From the NCBI RefSeq assembly GCF_002939185.1, contig NZ_POVL01000013.1:1-64000 (forward strand): a DNA stretch of 64,000 bases, read 5' to 3'. Position numbers and translations under genes: made by a program. Numbering within the stretch: position 1 is the first letter of the stretch; every line of letters begins with the position of its first letter. Of the stretch, positions 40,632 through 52,097 are shown piece by piece. This DNA is from Enterobacter sichuanensis (lineage in GTDB: Bacteria; Pseudomonadota; Gammaproteobacteria; Enterobacterales; Enterobacteriaceae). Below the pieces are notes generated by a model. The model did no database searches, was not told the DNA's origin, and saw only the letters and a list, made by a program, of their open reading frames with translations.

Positions 40632-43351
40632 GCTTTTGCCTCCTGCAGATTATCAAGACGCGCACCCGCCAGAACCGGCGCGATGCCAGGCATACCCATC
40701 GGCAGACCCACCTGCCCTGCTGTCAGACTTTCAGAGATAATCAGCGGCAGGCTGATGGTCTGGCCGTCGTAGCTAAAGGCAATGTTCGCACCCGCGTTGA
40801 CGCCAAGCTTCGCGGCGTCCGCCGGGTTGAGCTTGATGTACGGCTGCGGCATACGGGTCTGGAAGACCGGTGAACGCTGGGACAGCTCGTCACTACCGAA
40901 CAGATGGTAGTAAGGCGCGATACGCCAGCTACCGTCCTGCGCCTGGAAGCTCGCCGGCACGGTGGTGAAGAAGTCCAGACCGGTTTCAGAGGCTTCAATC
41001 AGACGCACGCCCGGGTCACCGTGGCGCAGCGAACCGCCCACTTCAGCCTGGAACTTGTTCCATGCCTGCGGGGAGTTCCAGCCCGGCGCCCATGCGAATG
41101 GGATCTGTGAACGCGGCGCAGACGGCTGGTTGTTCCCTTCCATTGAGAAGGCGAACATGGTGTCTTTATCCTGCGGCTGGCGCGGTTCGTGTACGCTGAT
41201 ATTGGCACGCATTGCGGTACGACCGCTGTAACGGTGCGGTTCACGCGCCAGTTTCTGGCCGCGAATACGGAAGCTTGCTTCAGGTGCAGCATCCTTAATG
41301 CCTGCCAGCTGAGGCAGTTTTTCCACCACCGCGTCGATAACGTGGTCAAGCTGCGTCCAGTCCACTTCACGGCTCTGCACGGTGCTGTGCAGGGAGTGCA
41401 GCCAGCGCCAGCTTTCCAGCATCACGGTGTTGCTGTCGTAATATGCCGGGTCGTAAACCTGGAAGAAACGCTGCGCGCGGCCTTCGTTGTTGATAACGGT
41501 ACCGTCGCTTTCTGCGAAGCTTGCCGCAGAGAGCACCAGGTGCGCTTTATCCATAATCGCGGTGCGCTGATGGTCGATAACCATCACCAGTGGCGCTTTG
41601 GAGAGCGCGGCGTCTACGCGTGCGGCAGAAGCGTGGCGATGCAGATCGTTTTCCAGCACCACAACGGCGTCAGCGGCACCGGATTCCAGTTCGCTTAACG
41701 CTTCTTCCAGCGAGCCGCCGCCAATCATACCCAGACCGATGCTGTTTACCGCACGGGCAATCATGGTTACGCCAACGTCGGCACCGCGGCCTTTCAGGGC
41801 TTTGGCAACGTTCGCTGCAGCCTGAATGATCTCGGCGCTTCCGGCGTTAGTCCCGGAAATAATCAGAGGTTTCTTCGCACCCGCCAGCGCCTGAACAATC
41901 ACATCGACCTTGTTTTGCAGGTCACGATCCAGTTCAACGGCTGGGGAGTTGCTGTCCAGCGCGTGGGCAATGGCAAAGCCAAGACGCGCCTGATCTTCAA
42001 CCGGTGCGCAGTAGGTCCACGCCGCGATATCGTCCAGACGGGTATTGTCTACGTTCGTCACAAACAGAGGATGCTTCGCGCGCTGGCCGATGTTGAGAAT
42101 TGCCGCAATCTGCCAGTCAGCCACTTTCTGTGCCGCTGCCATTTCACGGGCTTTACCTTTCACCGCCTGACGAACCGCCAGAGCCGCACGAGCGCCGGTC
42201 TGCGTCAGATCTTCACCCAGCACCAGGACCGCATCATAGGATTCGATTTCACGCAGCGCAGGGGTATGAATACCGCCTTCACGCAGCACTTTCAGTACCA
42301 GCTGCAGACGTTCCTGCTCGCCCTGGGCGATACCGGTATAGAAGTTTTCCGCACCCACCAGCTCGCGCAGCGCGAAGTTGCTTTCGATGCTGGCGCGCGG
42401 GGAGCCGATACCGATCACTTTCTTCGACTGGCGCAGAATGTCTGCCGCGCCCTGCATCGCCTGTTCAGCGTTCAGGGTAATGAAGTCATCGCCACGGCGC
42501 TGAACCGGCTGACGCGGACGGTCTTTCAGGTTCACATAGCCATAGCCGAAACGACCGCGGTCGCACAGGAAGTAGTGGTTAACGGTACCGTTGTAACGGT
42601 TTTCGATACGACGCAGCTCGCCGTAGCGCTCACCCGGGCTGGTGTTACAGCCCAGAGAACACTGCTGGCAGATGCTTGGCGCAAACTGCATGTCCCATTT
42701 ACGGTTGTAACGCTCGGAGTGGGTTTTGTCGGTGAACACGCCGGTCGGGCAGATTTCCACCAGGTTACCGGAGAATTCGCTCTCAAGCACCCCGTCCTCC
42801 GGACGACCGAAGTAAACATTGTCATGCGCACCATAGACGCCCAGATCCTGACCGTCTGCGTAGTCTTTGTAGTAACGCACGCAGCGGTAGCAGGCGATGC
42901 AGCGGTTCATTTCGTGAGAGATGAACGGCCCCAGATCCTGGTTACGGTGGGTACGCTTGGTAAAGCGATAGCGACGGAAGCTGTGACCGGTCATTACGGT
43001 CATATCCTGAAGGTGGCAGTTACCGCCCTCTTCACAGACCGGACAGTCGTGCGGGTGGTTGGTCATCAACCATTCCACAACGCTTTCGCGGAACTGTTTG
43101 GCTTCTTCGTCATCAATCGAAATAAAGGTGCCTTCGGTGGCTGGCGTCATACAGGACATCACCAGGCGACCACGCGTGTCTTCCGCGTTTTGATATTGCT
43201 TCACCGCACACTGGCGGCAAGCACCGACGCTGCCCAGCGCCGGATGCCAGCAAAAATACGGAATATCAAGGCCGAGCGACAGACAAGCTTCCAGCAGGTT
43301 GTCCGCCCCGTTGACCTCATATTCTTTGCCGTCTACATGAATCGTAGCCAT
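40628..43351 (-). CDS. nuoG: Complex I subunit NuoG
   Basis: NuoG is the large iron-sulfur subunit of the peripheral arm. A 2Fe-2S domain comes first ([19 protein letters not shown]), then a His/Cys-ligated N5 site ([18 protein letters not shown]), a 4Fe-4S motif ([13 protein letters not shown]...C), and the extra N7 cluster site [15 protein letters not shown] degenerate molybdopterin-oxidoreductase-like body follows. I chose the ATG at 43351 ([13 protein letters not shown], 907 aa); two codons earlier another ATG at 43357 gives MLMATIH and cannot be excluded. Confidence 0.97.
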   Translation of the reverse strand: MATIHVDGKEYEVNGADNLLEACLSLGLDIPYFCWHPALGSVGACRQCAVKQYQNAEDTRGRLVMSCMTPATEGTFISIDDEEAKQFRESVVEWLMTNHPHDCPVCEEGGNCHLQDMTVMTGHSFRRYRFTKRTHRNQDLGPFISHEMNRCIACYRCVRYYKDYADGQDLGVYGAHDNVYFGRPEDGVLESEFSGNLVEICPTGVFTDKTHSERYNRKWDMQFAPSICQQCSLGCNTSPGERYGELRRIENRYNGTVNHYFLCDRGRFGYGYVNLKDRPRQPVQRRGDDFITLNAEQAMQGAADILRQSKKVIGIGSPRASIESNFALRELVGAENFYTGIAQGEQERLQLVLKVLREGGIHTPALREIESYDAVLVLGEDLTQTGARAALAVRQAVKGKAREMAAAQKVADWQIAAILNIGQRAKHPLFVTNVDNTRLDDIAAWTYCAPVEDQARLGFAIAHALDSNSPAVELDRDLQNKVDVIVQALAGAKKPLIISGTNAGSAEIIQAAANVAKALKGRGADVGVTMIARAVNSIGLGMIGGGSLEEALSELESGAADAVVVLENDLHRHASAARVDAALSKAPLVMVIDHQRTAIMDKAHLVLSAASFAESDGTVINNEGRAQRFFQVYDPAYYDSNTVMLESWRWLHSLHSTVQSREVDWTQLDHVIDAVVEKLPQLAGIKDAAPEASFRIRGQKLAREPHRYSGRTAMRANISVHEPRQPQDKDTMFAFSMEGNNQPSAPRSQIPFAWAPGWNSPQAWNKFQAEVGGSLRHGDPGVRLIEASETGLDFFTTVPASFQAQDGSWRIAPYYHLFGSDELSQRSPVFQTRMPQPYIKLNPADAAKLGVNAGANIAFSYDGQTISLPLIISESLTAGQVGLPMGMPGIAPVLAGARLDNLQEAKA

Positions 43352-43406
43352 TAGCATGCTTCCAGTTGGCTCAGTCGAAACCGAGCGTTAATCAAAATTC
43401 TTGTCG

Positions 43407-44744
43407 TTACCAGCGCGCTTTCAGCAGGTTCGGCTGAATCCCATTAATCGCATGGGTATTGCTGAACGGCTGCTTGATGCCTGCTTCGAATTCGTCGCGG
43501 AAATATTTAATCGCGCTCTGCAGCGGTTCGACAGCACCTGGTGCGTGGGCACAGAAGGTTTTACCCGGACCTAAGAATCGACACAGTTGCTCAAGTGTCT
43601 CGATATCGCCAGGCTGGCCTTCGCCACGTTCGATTGCACGCAGGATCTTCACGCTCCACGGCAGACCGTCACGGCAAGGTGTACACCAGCCGCAGGACTC
43701 ACGGGCGAAGAACTCTTCCAGGTTGCGCACCAGCGATACCATGCCGATCTCGTGGTCGACGGCCATCGCCAGCGCCGTACCCAGACGGCTGCCTGCTTTA
43801 CCAATGCTTTCGAATTCCATCGGCAGGTCAAGGTGAGCTTCGGTCAGGAAGTCTGTCCCTGCCCCACCCGGCTGCCAGGCTTTGAATTTCAGGCCATCGC
43901 GCATACCGCCGGCGTAGTCTTCAAGAATTTCACGTGCGGTGGTACCGAACGGCAGCTCCCAGACGCCAGGATTTTTCACGCGACCGGAGAAGCCCATCAG
44001 CTTGGTACCAGCATCTTTGCTTGAGGAGATGCCCTGATACCACTCCACGCCGTTGGCGAGGATTGCCGGAACGTTACACAGGGTTTCGACGTTGTTTACG
44101 CAGGTCGGCTTACCCCACACGCCGGAGCTTGCCGGGAATGGCGGCTTGGAACGCGGGTTCGCACGGCGGCCTTCCAGGGAGTTAATCAGCGCGGTCTCTT
44201 CACCGCAGATATAACGCCCGGCACCGGTGTGCACGAACAGCTCGAAGTCAAAACCAGTGCCCAGAATGTTTTTGCCAAGCAGGCCCGCTTCGGTGGCTTC
44301 CGCAATCGCGCGACGCAGGTTTTCTGCTGCTTCGATGTACTCACCGCGCAGGAAGATGTAACCACGGTACGCTTTCAGCGCAAACGCGGAGATCAGCATG
44401 CCTTCCACCAGCAGGTGCGGCAGCTGTTCCATCAGCAGGCGGTCTTTATAGGTGCCCGGCTCCATTTCATCGGCGTTACACAGCAGGTAACGGATGTTCA
44501 TGGATTCGTCTTTCGGCATCAGGCTCCACTTCAGACCGGTGGAGAAGCCCGCGCCGCCGCGGCCTTTCAGACCCGACTCTTTCACCGCGTTAACGATGTC
44601 GTCCGGCGCCATGCCGCCGAGGGCTTTACGCGCACCGGCATAGCCGTTTTTGCTCTGGTATTCGTCGAGCCATACCGGCTGTTTGTCATCGCGCAGACGC
44701 CAGGTCAGCGGATGGGTTTCAGCAGTACGAATTACAGTTTTCAT
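43407..44744 (-). CDS. nuoF: Complex I subunit NuoF
   Basis: NuoF binds NADH and FMN and the 4Fe-4S cluster N3, the electron entry point. 445 aa as in E. coli. The FMN/NADH glycine-rich stretch is [20 protein letters not shown], with [14 protein letters not shown] and the cluster ligands in [15 protein letters not shown] plus a Cys near [12 protein letters not shown]. Its start overlaps the nuoE stop by four bases, coupling the two. Confidence 0.98.
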   Translation of the reverse strand: MKTVIRTAETHPLTWRLRDDKQPVWLDEYQSKNGYAGARKALGGMAPDDIVNAVKESGLKGRGGAGFSTGLKWSLMPKDESMNIRYLLCNADEMEPGTYKDRLLMEQLPHLLVEGMLISAFALKAYRGYIFLRGEYIEAAENLRRAIAEATEAGLLGKNILGTGFDFELFVHTGAGRYICGEETALINSLEGRRANPRSKPPFPASSGVWGKPTCVNNVETLCNVPAILANGVEWYQGISSSKDAGTKLMGFSGRVKNPGVWELPFGTTAREILEDYAGGMRDGLKFKAWQPGGAGTDFLTEAHLDLPMEFESIGKAGSRLGTALAMAVDHEIGMVSLVRNLEEFFARESCGWCTPCRDGLPWSVKILRAIERGEGQPGDIETLEQLCRFLGPGKTFCAHAPGAVEPLQSAIKYFRDEFEAGIKQPFSNTHAINGIQPNLLKARW

Positions 44745-45241
44745 TTGTACTGCTCCAGCAGGTCAGGAATCGCTTCCGGCGTCAGATGGCTGTGAGTGTC
44801 CTCATCAATCATCATGGTCGGCCCCTTGTCGCAGTTACCCAGGCAGCAGGTTGGCAGCAGAGTAAAGCGACCATCAAAGGTGGTCTGGCCCGGCTTGATA
44901 TTGAGTTTCTTCTCAATGGCAGCCTGAATGCCCTGATAACCGGTAATGTGACAGACAACGCTGTCGCAGTAGCGGATCACATGGCGGCCTACCGGCTGAC
45001 GGAAGATCTGGCTGTAGAACGTGGCTACGCCTTCTACGTCACTTGCCGGAATACCCAGCACTTCTGCGATCGCATAGATCGCCCCATCCGGCACCCAACC
45101 ACGCTGTTTCTGTACGATTTTCAGCGCTTCAATGGACGCCGCACGCGGGTCTTCGTAGTGGTGCATCTCGTGCTCGATGGCGGCACGCTCTGCTTCACTC
45201 AGCTCAAAAGCCTCGGTTTGTGGTTGTTGATTCTCGTGCAT
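44741..45241 (-). CDS. nuoE: Complex I subunit NuoE
   Basis: NuoE is the thioredoxin-like 2Fe-2S subunit carrying cluster N1a, next to the FMN site. 166 aa as in E. coli. Ligand cysteines lie in [11 protein letters not shown] and [15 protein letters not shown]. It lies two bases after nuoC and overlaps nuoF. Confidence 0.98.
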   Translation of the reverse strand: MHENQQPQTEAFELSEAERAAIEHEMHHYEDPRAASIEALKIVQKQRGWVPDGAIYAIAEVLGIPASDVEGVATFYSQIFRQPVGRHVIRYCDSVVCHITGYQGIQAAIEKKLNIKPGQTTFDGRFTLLPTCCLGNCDKGPTMMIDEDTHSHLTPEAIPDLLEQYK

Positions 45242-45243
45242 AA

Positions 45244-47034
45244 TTAGCGGTCCACATCTGACATAACAAAATCGATACTACCCAGATACACAATCAGGTC
45301 TGAGACCAGACTGCCGCGAATGGCGGACGGGATCTGCTGCAGGTGCGCGAAGCTTGGCGTACGCACACGGGTACGGTAGCTCATGGTGCTGCCGTCACTG
45401 GTCAGGTAGTAACTGTTAATACCCTTGGTCGCTTCAATCATCTGGAAGGATTCTTGCGCCGGCATGACCGGACCCCAGGAAACCTGCAGGAAGTGGGTGA
45501 TCAGGGTTTCGATATGTTGCAGCGTGCGCTCTTTCGGTGGCGGCGTGGTCAGCGGGTGATCCGCTTTGAACGGGCCTTCCGGCATGTTGTTGAGGCACTG
45601 CTCAAGGATGCGCAGACTCTGACGCAGCTCTTCCACTTTCAGCATCACGCGGGTGTAGCAGTCGGAAACACCGCCGCCCACCGGGACTTCAAAGTCAAAG
45701 TTCTCGTAGCCAGAGTAAGGACGCGCTTTACGCACGTCGAAATTAATACCGGTCGCACGCAGACCTGCACCTGTTGTCCCCCACTCCAGCGCTTCTTTCG
45801 CGCCGTAGGCCGCAACGCCCTGGGAACGCCCTTTCAGGATGGTGTTACGCAGCGCGGCTTTCTCATAGGAGGCCAGACGTTTTGGCATCCAGTCGAGGAA
45901 CTCACGCAGCAGTCGATCCCAACCACGCGGCAGATCGTGTGCCACACCGCCGATACGGAACCAGGCAGGGTGCATACGGAAACCGGTAATCGCTTCCACC
46001 AGATCGTAGATTTTCTGACGGTCGGTAAAGGCGAAGAAGACCGGGGTCATCGCGCCGACGTCCTGAATGAAGGTGGAGATATACAGCAGGTGGCTGTTAA
46101 TGCGGAACAGTTCTGACAGCATCACGCGGATGACGTTAACGCGATCCGGAACGGTAATACCTGCCAGTTTCTCAACGGCCAGCACGTATGGCATCTCGTT
46201 TACGCAGCCGCCGAGGTACTCGATACGGTCGGTATACGGAATATAGCTGTGCCAGGATTGACGCTCGCCCATCTTCTCTGCACCACGGTGGTGGTAGCCG
46301 ATGTCAGGAACACAGTCGACAATCTCTTCGCCATCAAGCTGAAGAATGATACGGAAGGCACCGTGCGCAGACGGGTGGTTTGGACCAAGGTTGAGGAACA
46401 TGAAGTCCTCGTTGTCGGTACCGCGCTTCATGCCCCAGTCTTCCGGCTTGAAGGTCAGGGCTTCCATCTCCAGATCCTGCTTGGCTTTGGTCAGCTCAAA
46501 CGGGTCGAATTCAGTAGCACGTGCCGGGTAGTCTTTACGCAGCGGGTGGCCGGTCCAGGTCTGCGGCATCATGATGCGCGTCAGATGCGGGTGGCCGTCA
46601 AAGGTCATGCCGAACATTTCCCAGGTTTCACGCTCATACCAGTTGGCGTTCGGGAAAAGTTTGGTGAGCGTCGGCAGATGCATGTCGTTTTCAGACAATG
46701 CCACCTTGAGCATGATATCCGTATTACGGTCTATTGAGATCAGGTGGTAGAAAACGGAAAAATCCGCAGCAGGGAGACCCTGGCGGTGGGTACGCAGACG
46801 TTCATCCATGCCGTGTAAGTCAAACAGCATGACGTACGGTTTTGGCAATTTCTTGAGGAAATCGACAACTTCCAGCAATTGCTCACGCTTCACCCAAACA
46901 ACGGGTACCCCGGTGCGGGTAGCCTGAACAGTAAAGGCATCCGGCCCAAAACGGTTGCGCAGTTCGCCAATGACTGGGTCATCCAGATGATCCCGTGTCT
47001 GCCAGGCGGCTTCTTGCGCGGTTAAGTCGGTCAT
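45244..47034 (-). CDS. nuoC: Complex I fused subunit NuoCD
   Basis: This is a natural fusion of the 30-kDa NuoC (about residues 1-190) and the 49-kDa NuoD (about 200-596), as in other gammaproteobacteria. The NuoC half has [12 protein letters not shown] and [14 protein letters not shown]. The NuoD half has [15 protein letters not shown], with the quinone-site His, and a C-terminal [11 protein letters not shown], similar to the NiFe-hydrogenase large subunit without its metal cysteines. ATG at 47034 ([11 protein letters not shown], 596 aa) is chosen with GGTGA upstream; an alternative ATG lies four codons earlier at 47046. Confidence 0.97.
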   Translation of the reverse strand: MTDLTAQEAAWQTRDHLDDPVIGELRNRFGPDAFTVQATRTGVPVVWVKREQLLEVVDFLKKLPKPYVMLFDLHGMDERLRTHRQGLPAADFSVFYHLISIDRNTDIMLKVALSENDMHLPTLTKLFPNANWYERETWEMFGMTFDGHPHLTRIMMPQTWTGHPLRKDYPARATEFDPFELTKAKQDLEMEALTFKPEDWGMKRGTDNEDFMFLNLGPNHPSAHGAFRIILQLDGEEIVDCVPDIGYHHRGAEKMGERQSWHSYIPYTDRIEYLGGCVNEMPYVLAVEKLAGITVPDRVNVIRVMLSELFRINSHLLYISTFIQDVGAMTPVFFAFTDRQKIYDLVEAITGFRMHPAWFRIGGVAHDLPRGWDRLLREFLDWMPKRLASYEKAALRNTILKGRSQGVAAYGAKEALEWGTTGAGLRATGINFDVRKARPYSGYENFDFEVPVGGGVSDCYTRVMLKVEELRQSLRILEQCLNNMPEGPFKADHPLTTPPPKERTLQHIETLITHFLQVSWGPVMPAQESFQMIEATKGINSYYLTSDGSTMSYRTRVRTPSFAHLQQIPSAIRGSLVSDLIVYLGSIDFVMSDVDR

Positions 47035-47135
47035 ATTGTTCACCATTGCAAATGGTCCGTGGTGACTGTTGAGCCTGGCTTCGCGCTATTTGAGTAGTGA
47101 TATGCGAAGGTGTTCTCCAGGCCTACAGGCGCAAA

Positions 47136-47810
47136 TTAAATTTCGTCAGGCGTACGCAGATTGGTGACGGCAATACGTTCACCACGTTTACGCTCGCGCT
47201 CAGACTGCATGTTCGCGCGATACACACCCTGATCGCCAACAACCCACGACAGTGGGCGACGTTCTTTACCGATAGACTCCTGCAGCAGCATCAGCGCCTG
47301 CATGTAAGCTTCCGGACGTGGCGGACAACCCGGGATGTAGACATCCACTGGGATAAACTTATCTACGCCCTGCACGACGGAATAGATGTCGTACATACCG
47401 CCAGAGTTTGCACATGCGCCCATGGAGATAACCCATTTTGGCTCCAGCATCTGGTCATAAAGACGCTGAATAACAGGTGCCATCTTGGTAAAGCAGGTAC
47501 CGGCGACCACCATCAGGTCAGCCTGACGTGGGGAAGCACGCAGTACCTCTGCCCCAAAACGCGCAACGTCATGCACCGCAGTGAATGACGTCACCATTTC
47601 AACGTAGCAGCAAGAAAGGCCAAAGTTGTAAGGCCAGATGGAGTTCTTACGACCCCAGTTGACCATATCGTGCATGGCATGCTCGAGTTTGCCCATGTAC
47701 ACGCTTTTATTGACTTCTTGCTCCAGGGGGTCGGTTACGATCTCCTGTTTTTGCAGGGGGTAACGGTCATTCTCACCGTTAGGATCTATGCGGGTGAGCG
47801 TATAATCCAT
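47136..47810 (-). CDS. nuoB: Complex I subunit NuoB
   Basis: NuoB (PSST homologue) carries the terminal 4Fe-4S cluster N2 that reduces quinone. Adjacent ligand cysteines sit in GLSCCYVEM, with further ones in [10 protein letters not shown] and [10 protein letters not shown]. The protein is 224 aa, whereas I recall 220 in E. coli; the extra residues are in [14 protein letters not shown], before the cluster domain. It lies 15 bases after nuoA; the gap to nuoC is about 100 bases. Confidence 0.97.
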   Translation of the reverse strand: MDYTLTRIDPNGENDRYPLQKQEIVTDPLEQEVNKSVYMGKLEHAMHDMVNWGRKNSIWPYNFGLSCCYVEMVTSFTAVHDVARFGAEVLRASPRQADLMVVAGTCFTKMAPVIQRLYDQMLEPKWVISMGACANSGGMYDIYSVVQGVDKFIPVDVYIPGCPPRPEAYMQALMLLQESIGKERRPLSWVVGDQGVYRANMQSERERKRGERIAVTNLRTPDEI

Positions 47811-47825
47811 CTTATTGCCTCGCTG

Positions 47826-48266
47826 TTACTGCTGACGATTAGAGATACTGTTTTCCGGGTTGATATGTTCACGACGTGAACGCGCAGGCGTCCAGTCAAG
47901 CGCGCCAATACGCACCAGATAAACCAGACCGGCCAGTAGCACTAAAATGAAAATTGCGGCCTCGACAAAGCCCACCCAACCACTTTCGCGGATGGAGGTT
48001 GACCATGCGAAAAGGTAAAGCGCTTCCACGTCGAAAATGACGAAGAACATGGCTACCAGATAGAACTTGGCAGACAGGCGTAAGCGAGCGGAACCGACCG
48101 AATCAATACCTGATTCGAAAGGTGTGTTTTTGTGCCTTGCGCGGGCGCGACCGCCCAGGAACCAGCCGCCGACTAACATCAGGCAGCACAGGCCAATGGC
48201 TACAATAAGAAAGATTGCGAATGCCCAGTGATGAGCGATGACTTCTGTGGATGTTGACATACTCAT
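47826..48266 (-). CDS. nuoA: Complex I subunit NuoA
   Basis: NuoA (ND3 homologue), 146 aa (147 in E. coli), has three TM helices. The long first loop [16 protein letters not shown] contacts the quinone channel and undergoes conformational change in catalysis, and [14 protein letters not shown] holds membrane acidic residues. It is the first gene of the operon; the promoters must lie in the 630 bases before lrhA. Confidence 0.98.
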   Translation of the reverse strand: MSMSTSTEVIAHHWAFAIFLIVAIGLCCLMLVGGWFLGGRARARHKNTPFESGIDSVGSARLRLSAKFYLVAMFFVIFDVEALYLFAWSTSIRESGWVGFVEAAIFILVLLAGLVYLVRIGALDWTPARSRREHINPENSISNRQQ

Positions 48267-48571
48267 TGCTTACTCATCAAAAGTGATACCAACGACACTG
48301 CTCTTGCTGGCAGATGGGCATCACATCGATTCATGGGGAGGAACAAATAACCTTACACTAACTGTCAGAAATGAGACGTAGACAGCAAAATGATGGGGTT
48401 TTTTACTCCTTTCTATAACCTATTGTCAACTTTAACAAAGGTTTCTTCACATTAAATTACATCGAGCGATTCTCATTAACATTTGGTGCCCTTTAACCCT
48501 GGTGGTTACATGACTTTCCGTCAAATGTATGTTGTTGAATCGTGTCCGTTTCGGAAGTAAAAAAAATAACC

Positions 48572-48619
48572 CTCCTATTTTGACAGGATTTGCCAACGAT
48601 TCCTCCCCCCAAATAGGAG
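48572..48619. repeat. Inverted repeat in the nuo upstream region
   Basis: CTCCTATTT at 48572-48580 is repeated in inverse as AAATAGGAG at 48611-48619, 30 bases apart. The two arms could be paired operators or form a long hairpin in the nuo leader. Confidence 0.5.
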
Positions 48620-48813
48620 TATTTTCTTGATCTGAGACACGCTTTTGTTAATTCAACCTGGAAAACGGCAACATCTTTCCTGTTTTATTAACATAGGTGA
48701 CATAAGGATGAAGTGAGAACAGAAAATGGATAAGTTTTGAGCGAAATGATTTACATCATTGATATATAATGGAAATTCTTAAAATCCACGCTTCCTGAGC
48801 GGGTATTAATGCG

Positions 48814-48859
48814 AAAAAAAAGCCACTGCATGCAAAATTCACACGAGTGGCTTTTTTTT
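48814..48859 (-). terminator. lrhA terminator
   Basis: Stem AGCCACT/AGTGGCT with an A8 run on the left and T8 on the right, and an 18-base loop. In the lrhA direction it ends in a T-run. It lies 38 bases past the lrhA stop. Confidence 0.8.
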
Positions 48860-48896
48860 ACACTTACATTTTGTTACCAGAATTTTGAGCCAGCGA

Positions 48897-49835
48897 TCAC
48901 TCAAAGTCCCCTTCAACAATCAGAGAATCATCCCCTCCTTCGGAGGTAATGCGCTCGAACTGCCATGGGTTATGGTAGTTTTCCATCGCCTCGAACACCA
49001 CGCTTGCCAGTTCATTATGACTGGACGCGTTGTGGCAGAGCAGATACTCCGTATCAGGCAGCACGGGAAGTCCATCAGATTTACCCAGCACGCGCAGATC
49101 CGGGCTCATCATCTCCACCGGGCGTGCCGTTACGCCAAGCCCGGCTTTCACTGCAGCACGAACCGCGGGTAACGTGGATGCCACATACGCCAGGCGCCAC
49201 GGGATGTTGGCTTCATTCAGCGCTGTCAGCACCATATCGCGGAACGGGCTCGGGTCATCCAGGAGCACCAGTGGCACCGGCTCCCCTTTTTGCAGCACGT
49301 ATTCGGCTGCGCAATACCAGTGCGTTGGGGATGTACGCAACGTCAGGCAATCAAACTGCCCGGGACGGTGCGTCGTCACCACCAGGTCGACTTTATTTTC
49401 CTTTAACATCTCAACCATAAAGGCATTACGTTTCACGCTGACATCCAGCGCAAGCTTCGGATAAACCGAACTAATGCGATTGAGAAGAAACGGCAATATG
49501 GTGTCCGCTGACTCATCAGATGCGCCTAACGTTAGCACGCCTTGAAGGTTGCTAAACATTAATGACATACATGCTTCATCATTAAAGCGAAGAATTTTCC
49601 TGGCATAACCCAGTAGCTGAATACCGTGTTCCGTTAAGAGCTTATTGCGCCCATGACGGGCAAAAAGCTCCTTACCAACCAGTTGCTCCAGCCGCTGCAT
49701 TTGCTGACTCACGGCAGACTGGGTTCGGCAAACGGCGGCAGCAGCAGCTGCAAAAGTGTTGAGATCGGCGACCGCAACAAACGTTCTCAGCAGATCGAGG
49801 TCGAGATTCATTATCGGACGATTTGCATTTATCAT
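48897..49835 (-). CDS. lrhA: LrhA, LysR-type regulator of motility and RpoS
   Basis: LrhA represses flhDC and type 1 fimbriae and lowers RpoS in E. coli. 312 aa, same length. The N-terminal winged HTH covers residues about 13-70 ([38 protein letters not shown]), followed by the substrate-binding effector domain starting near [16 protein letters not shown]. It faces away from alaA, and lies 630 bases from nuoA, as in E. coli, with a very long upstream region. Autoactivation and RcsB control are reported in E. coli. Confidence 0.97.
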   Translation of the reverse strand: MINANRPIMNLDLDLLRTFVAVADLNTFAAAAAAVCRTQSAVSQQMQRLEQLVGKELFARHGRNKLLTEHGIQLLGYARKILRFNDEACMSLMFSNLQGVLTLGASDESADTILPFLLNRISSVYPKLALDVSVKRNAFMVEMLKENKVDLVVTTHRPGQFDCLTLRTSPTHWYCAAEYVLQKGEPVPLVLLDDPSPFRDMVLTALNEANIPWRLAYVASTLPAVRAAVKAGLGVTARPVEMMSPDLRVLGKSDGLPVLPDTEYLLCHNASSHNELASVVFEAMENYHNPWQFERITSEGGDDSLIVEGDFE

Positions 49836-50773
49836 ATCTATTCACTTTCAGGTTGCTCGTGCGGAGCTGCCCGGGTTGAAGCTGTGTGTGTAACAGTTAA
49901 GCAATTCCCTCTGAAGGTTTTCCCTCGCATCCCGGCCCGGCAGACTGCCTGACAGATAGTTATTGTGCTGCTTAATATCAACAGTCAGAAAGCACGTTTC
50001 ATGACGTTATTTTTATTCTCTTAAACGTTCAGGATATTTAGATGTTCGCAGGATTATGTAAATTACATTAAAGGTGTAACACCTTTTCTGCCATCTTTAT
50101 CGCAGCGCTGTCAACGTAGCAGGAGATCTTTAAACCCTTCCCGCCAGAGATAACTCCAACAATAACAATCAATTAAACAGGAATAACAGTTCCAGACAGA
50201 CAAAAAACATGTCTCTGGCATCTGCTTTCCTGAAAGACATCTTAACCCAAATCCATTTTATTTATAAGTCTTATTGCAATATTGAGGATTAAAGAAGACT
50301 GTTAAGCATCTAAACAAATTTTATTAAAATTAACTAAAGTTGCATTTTATAGGTTAATAATAAATAAATTTTAATTTTGATTAAGAGCATCCATTAATGC
50401 CACTTAACATTAATTTCACATGAGTAACTTTTAACCATACTGCGCTATTAAAGCAAGACGACGCTAACATTCAGATTTTACGAAAAGTCACGCAGGGTGA
50501 TTGCCCCCTCATCTGGCTCACCACATATTTTTCACCAGCACAATATACAGTAATTCAGCAAATGAATAGCAGAATAAACCTTATCTTTTGCCATGCATGC
50601 AACTTTACGGCAGCAAAAGGGGCACCTGCAGCGTAAAAGATTTACCAATAATTTGCTGTCGGTACAAAATCTTCTCCTGCACACCCTTCAAAACGAAGCG
50701 AGGGGGGAGTACATTATTCCGTGCTGACTTCCACGGCAGGGAGCGGCAATAATAGCGAAAAGGTTAAAGGTTC
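49836..50773. promoter_or_regulatory. lrhA-alaA divergent intergenic region
   Basis: 938 bases without a convincing gene, strongly AT-rich from 50170 to 50420. A similarly long gap exists in E. coli. It should hold the lrhA promoter with a long leader and the alaA promoter. Two adjacent palindromes lie at 50056-50087. The alaA ribosome site AAAGG lies just before its ATG. I find no -10/-35 pair that I would defend, and no RNA gene that I recognise. Confidence 0.55.
50056..50087. repeat. Tandem palindromes upstream of lrhA
   Basis: ATGTAA-A-TTACAT (50056-50068) is a perfect 13-base palindrome. One base later AAAGGTG-TAA-CACCTTT (50070-50086) is a second perfect palindrome. Each is of operator size; the second could also form a small RNA hairpin in the lrhA leader. 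Confidence 0.6.
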
Positions 50774-51988
50774 ATGTCCCCTATCGAAAAATCCAGCAAG
50801 CTAGATAACGTCTGTTATGACATCCGCGGCCCGGTTCTGAAAGAGGCGAAACGCCTTGAAGAAGAAGGCAATAAGGTTCTGAAACTCAACATTGGTAACC
50901 CTGCGCCATTTGGTTTTGAAGCGCCGGATGAAATTCTGGTTGATGTGATCCGCAACCTTCCTACTGCTCAAGGCTATTGTGATTCAAAAGGACTGTACTC
51001 CGCACGTAAAGCCATCATGCAGCACTACCAGGCACGCGGTATGCGTGATGTTACCGTTGAAGATATCTATATCGGCAACGGCGTCTCCGAACTGATTGTG
51101 CAGGCGATGCAGGCGCTGCTGAACAGCGGTGACGAAATGCTGGTTCCCGCCCCGGACTACCCGCTGTGGACGGCGGCCGTGTCACTCTCCAGCGGCAAAG
51201 CGGTACACTATCTGTGTGATGAATCTTCTGACTGGTTCCCGGATCTCGACGATATTCGCGCGAAGATCACCCCACGTACGCGCGGCATCGTGATCATTAA
51301 CCCGAACAACCCAACGGGCGCGGTTTATTCAAAAGAACTGCTGATGGAGATCGTGGAGATCGCTCGTCAGCACAACCTGATCATCTTCGCGGACGAGATT
51401 TACGACAAGATCCTCTACGATGCAGCGCAGCACCACTCCATCGCCGCGCTGGCTCCGGATCTGCTGACCGTGACCTTTAACGGCCTGTCTAAAACCTACC
51501 GTGTGGCCGGTTTCCGTCAGGGCTGGATGGTATTAAACGGTCCGAAAAAACACGCCAAAGGCTATATTGAAGGGCTGGAGATGCTGGCTTCCATGCGTTT
51601 ATGTGCCAACGTTCCGGCCCAACACGCAATCCAGACGGCGCTCGGCGGCTATCAGAGCATTAGCGAATTTATCGTTCCCGGTGGTCGTCTTTACGAACAG
51701 CGTAACCGCGCGTGGGAGCTGATCAACGATATTCCGGGCGTCTCCTGCGTGAAGCCAAATGGGGCGCTGTATATGTTCCCGAAAATCGACGCGAAGCGCT
51801 TCAACATTCACGACGATCAGAAAATGGTGCTCGACTTCCTGCTTCAGGAAAAAGTGCTGCTGGTTCAGGGCACGGCATTTAACTGGCCATGGCCGGACCA
51901 CGTACGTATCGTCACGCTGCCGCGCGAAGATGACCTTGAAATGGCCATTAGCCGCTTCGGGCGTTTCCTCTCCGGTTATCATCAGTAG
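50774..51988 (+). CDS. alaA: AlaA, glutamate-pyruvate aminotransferase
   Basis: AlaA makes alanine from pyruvate and glutamate, the main alanine route in E. coli. 404 aa (405 there) of the fold-type I aminotransferases. PLP-binding stretches are NPNNPTGAVYS, FADEIYDKILYD and the Schiff-base Lys in NGLSKTYRVAGFRQGW (about residue 240). The final Arg region for the carboxylate is near HVRIVTLPRE. A REP unit follows the gene. It diverges from lrhA. Confidence 0.97.
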   Translation: MSPIEKSSKLDNVCYDIRGPVLKEAKRLEEEGNKVLKLNIGNPAPFGFEAPDEILVDVIRNLPTAQGYCDSKGLYSARKAIMQHYQARGMRDVTVEDIYIGNGVSELIVQAMQALLNSGDEMLVPAPDYPLWTAAVSLSSGKAVHYLCDESSDWFPDLDDIRAKITPRTRGIVIINPNNPTGAVYSKELLMEIVEIARQHNLIIFADEIYDKILYDAAQHHSIAALAPDLLTVTFNGLSKTYRVAGFRQGWMVLNGPKKHAKGYIEGLEMLASMRLCANVPAQHAIQTALGGYQSISEFIVPGGRLYEQRNRAWELINDIPGVSCVKPNGALYMFPKIDAKRFNIHDDQKMVLDFLLQEKVLLVQGTAFNWPWPDHVRIVTLPREDDLEMAISRFGRFLSGYHQ

Positions 51989-52000
51989 CACTCTCTTTCT

Positions 52001-52030
52001 GCCGGGTGGCGCAGCGCTTACCCGGCCTGC
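52001..52030. repeat. REP unit between alaA and yfbR
   Basis: A single REP palindrome, GCCGGGTGGCGCAGCGCTTACCC and following GGC, 12 bases after the alaA stop. No partner copy in inverse orientation is present. Confidence 0.8.
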
Positions 52031-52097
52031 AAATTTGCATCTTCCCTCCCCACCCCGCACAATGAAGTCCTGTCGCAGTGAAGACAAAAGGTAACCT

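Larger units (their letters stand above)
48267..48896. promoter_or_regulatory. nuo upstream region between nuoA and lrhA
   Basis: This 630-base, AT-rich, gene-free stretch must contain the nuo operon promoters and a long 5' leader. In E. coli this region binds ArcA, NarL, Fis and IHF. I see a 9-bp inverted repeat (48572-48580 with 48611-48619), several AT tracts and the lrhA terminator at its far end. I cannot place the -10/-35 elements with confidence. Confidence 0.6.

Noticed and set aside
41915..43354. 479 aa open frame antisense to nuoG
   Set aside because: Shadow of nuoG; no conserved domain or start signal.
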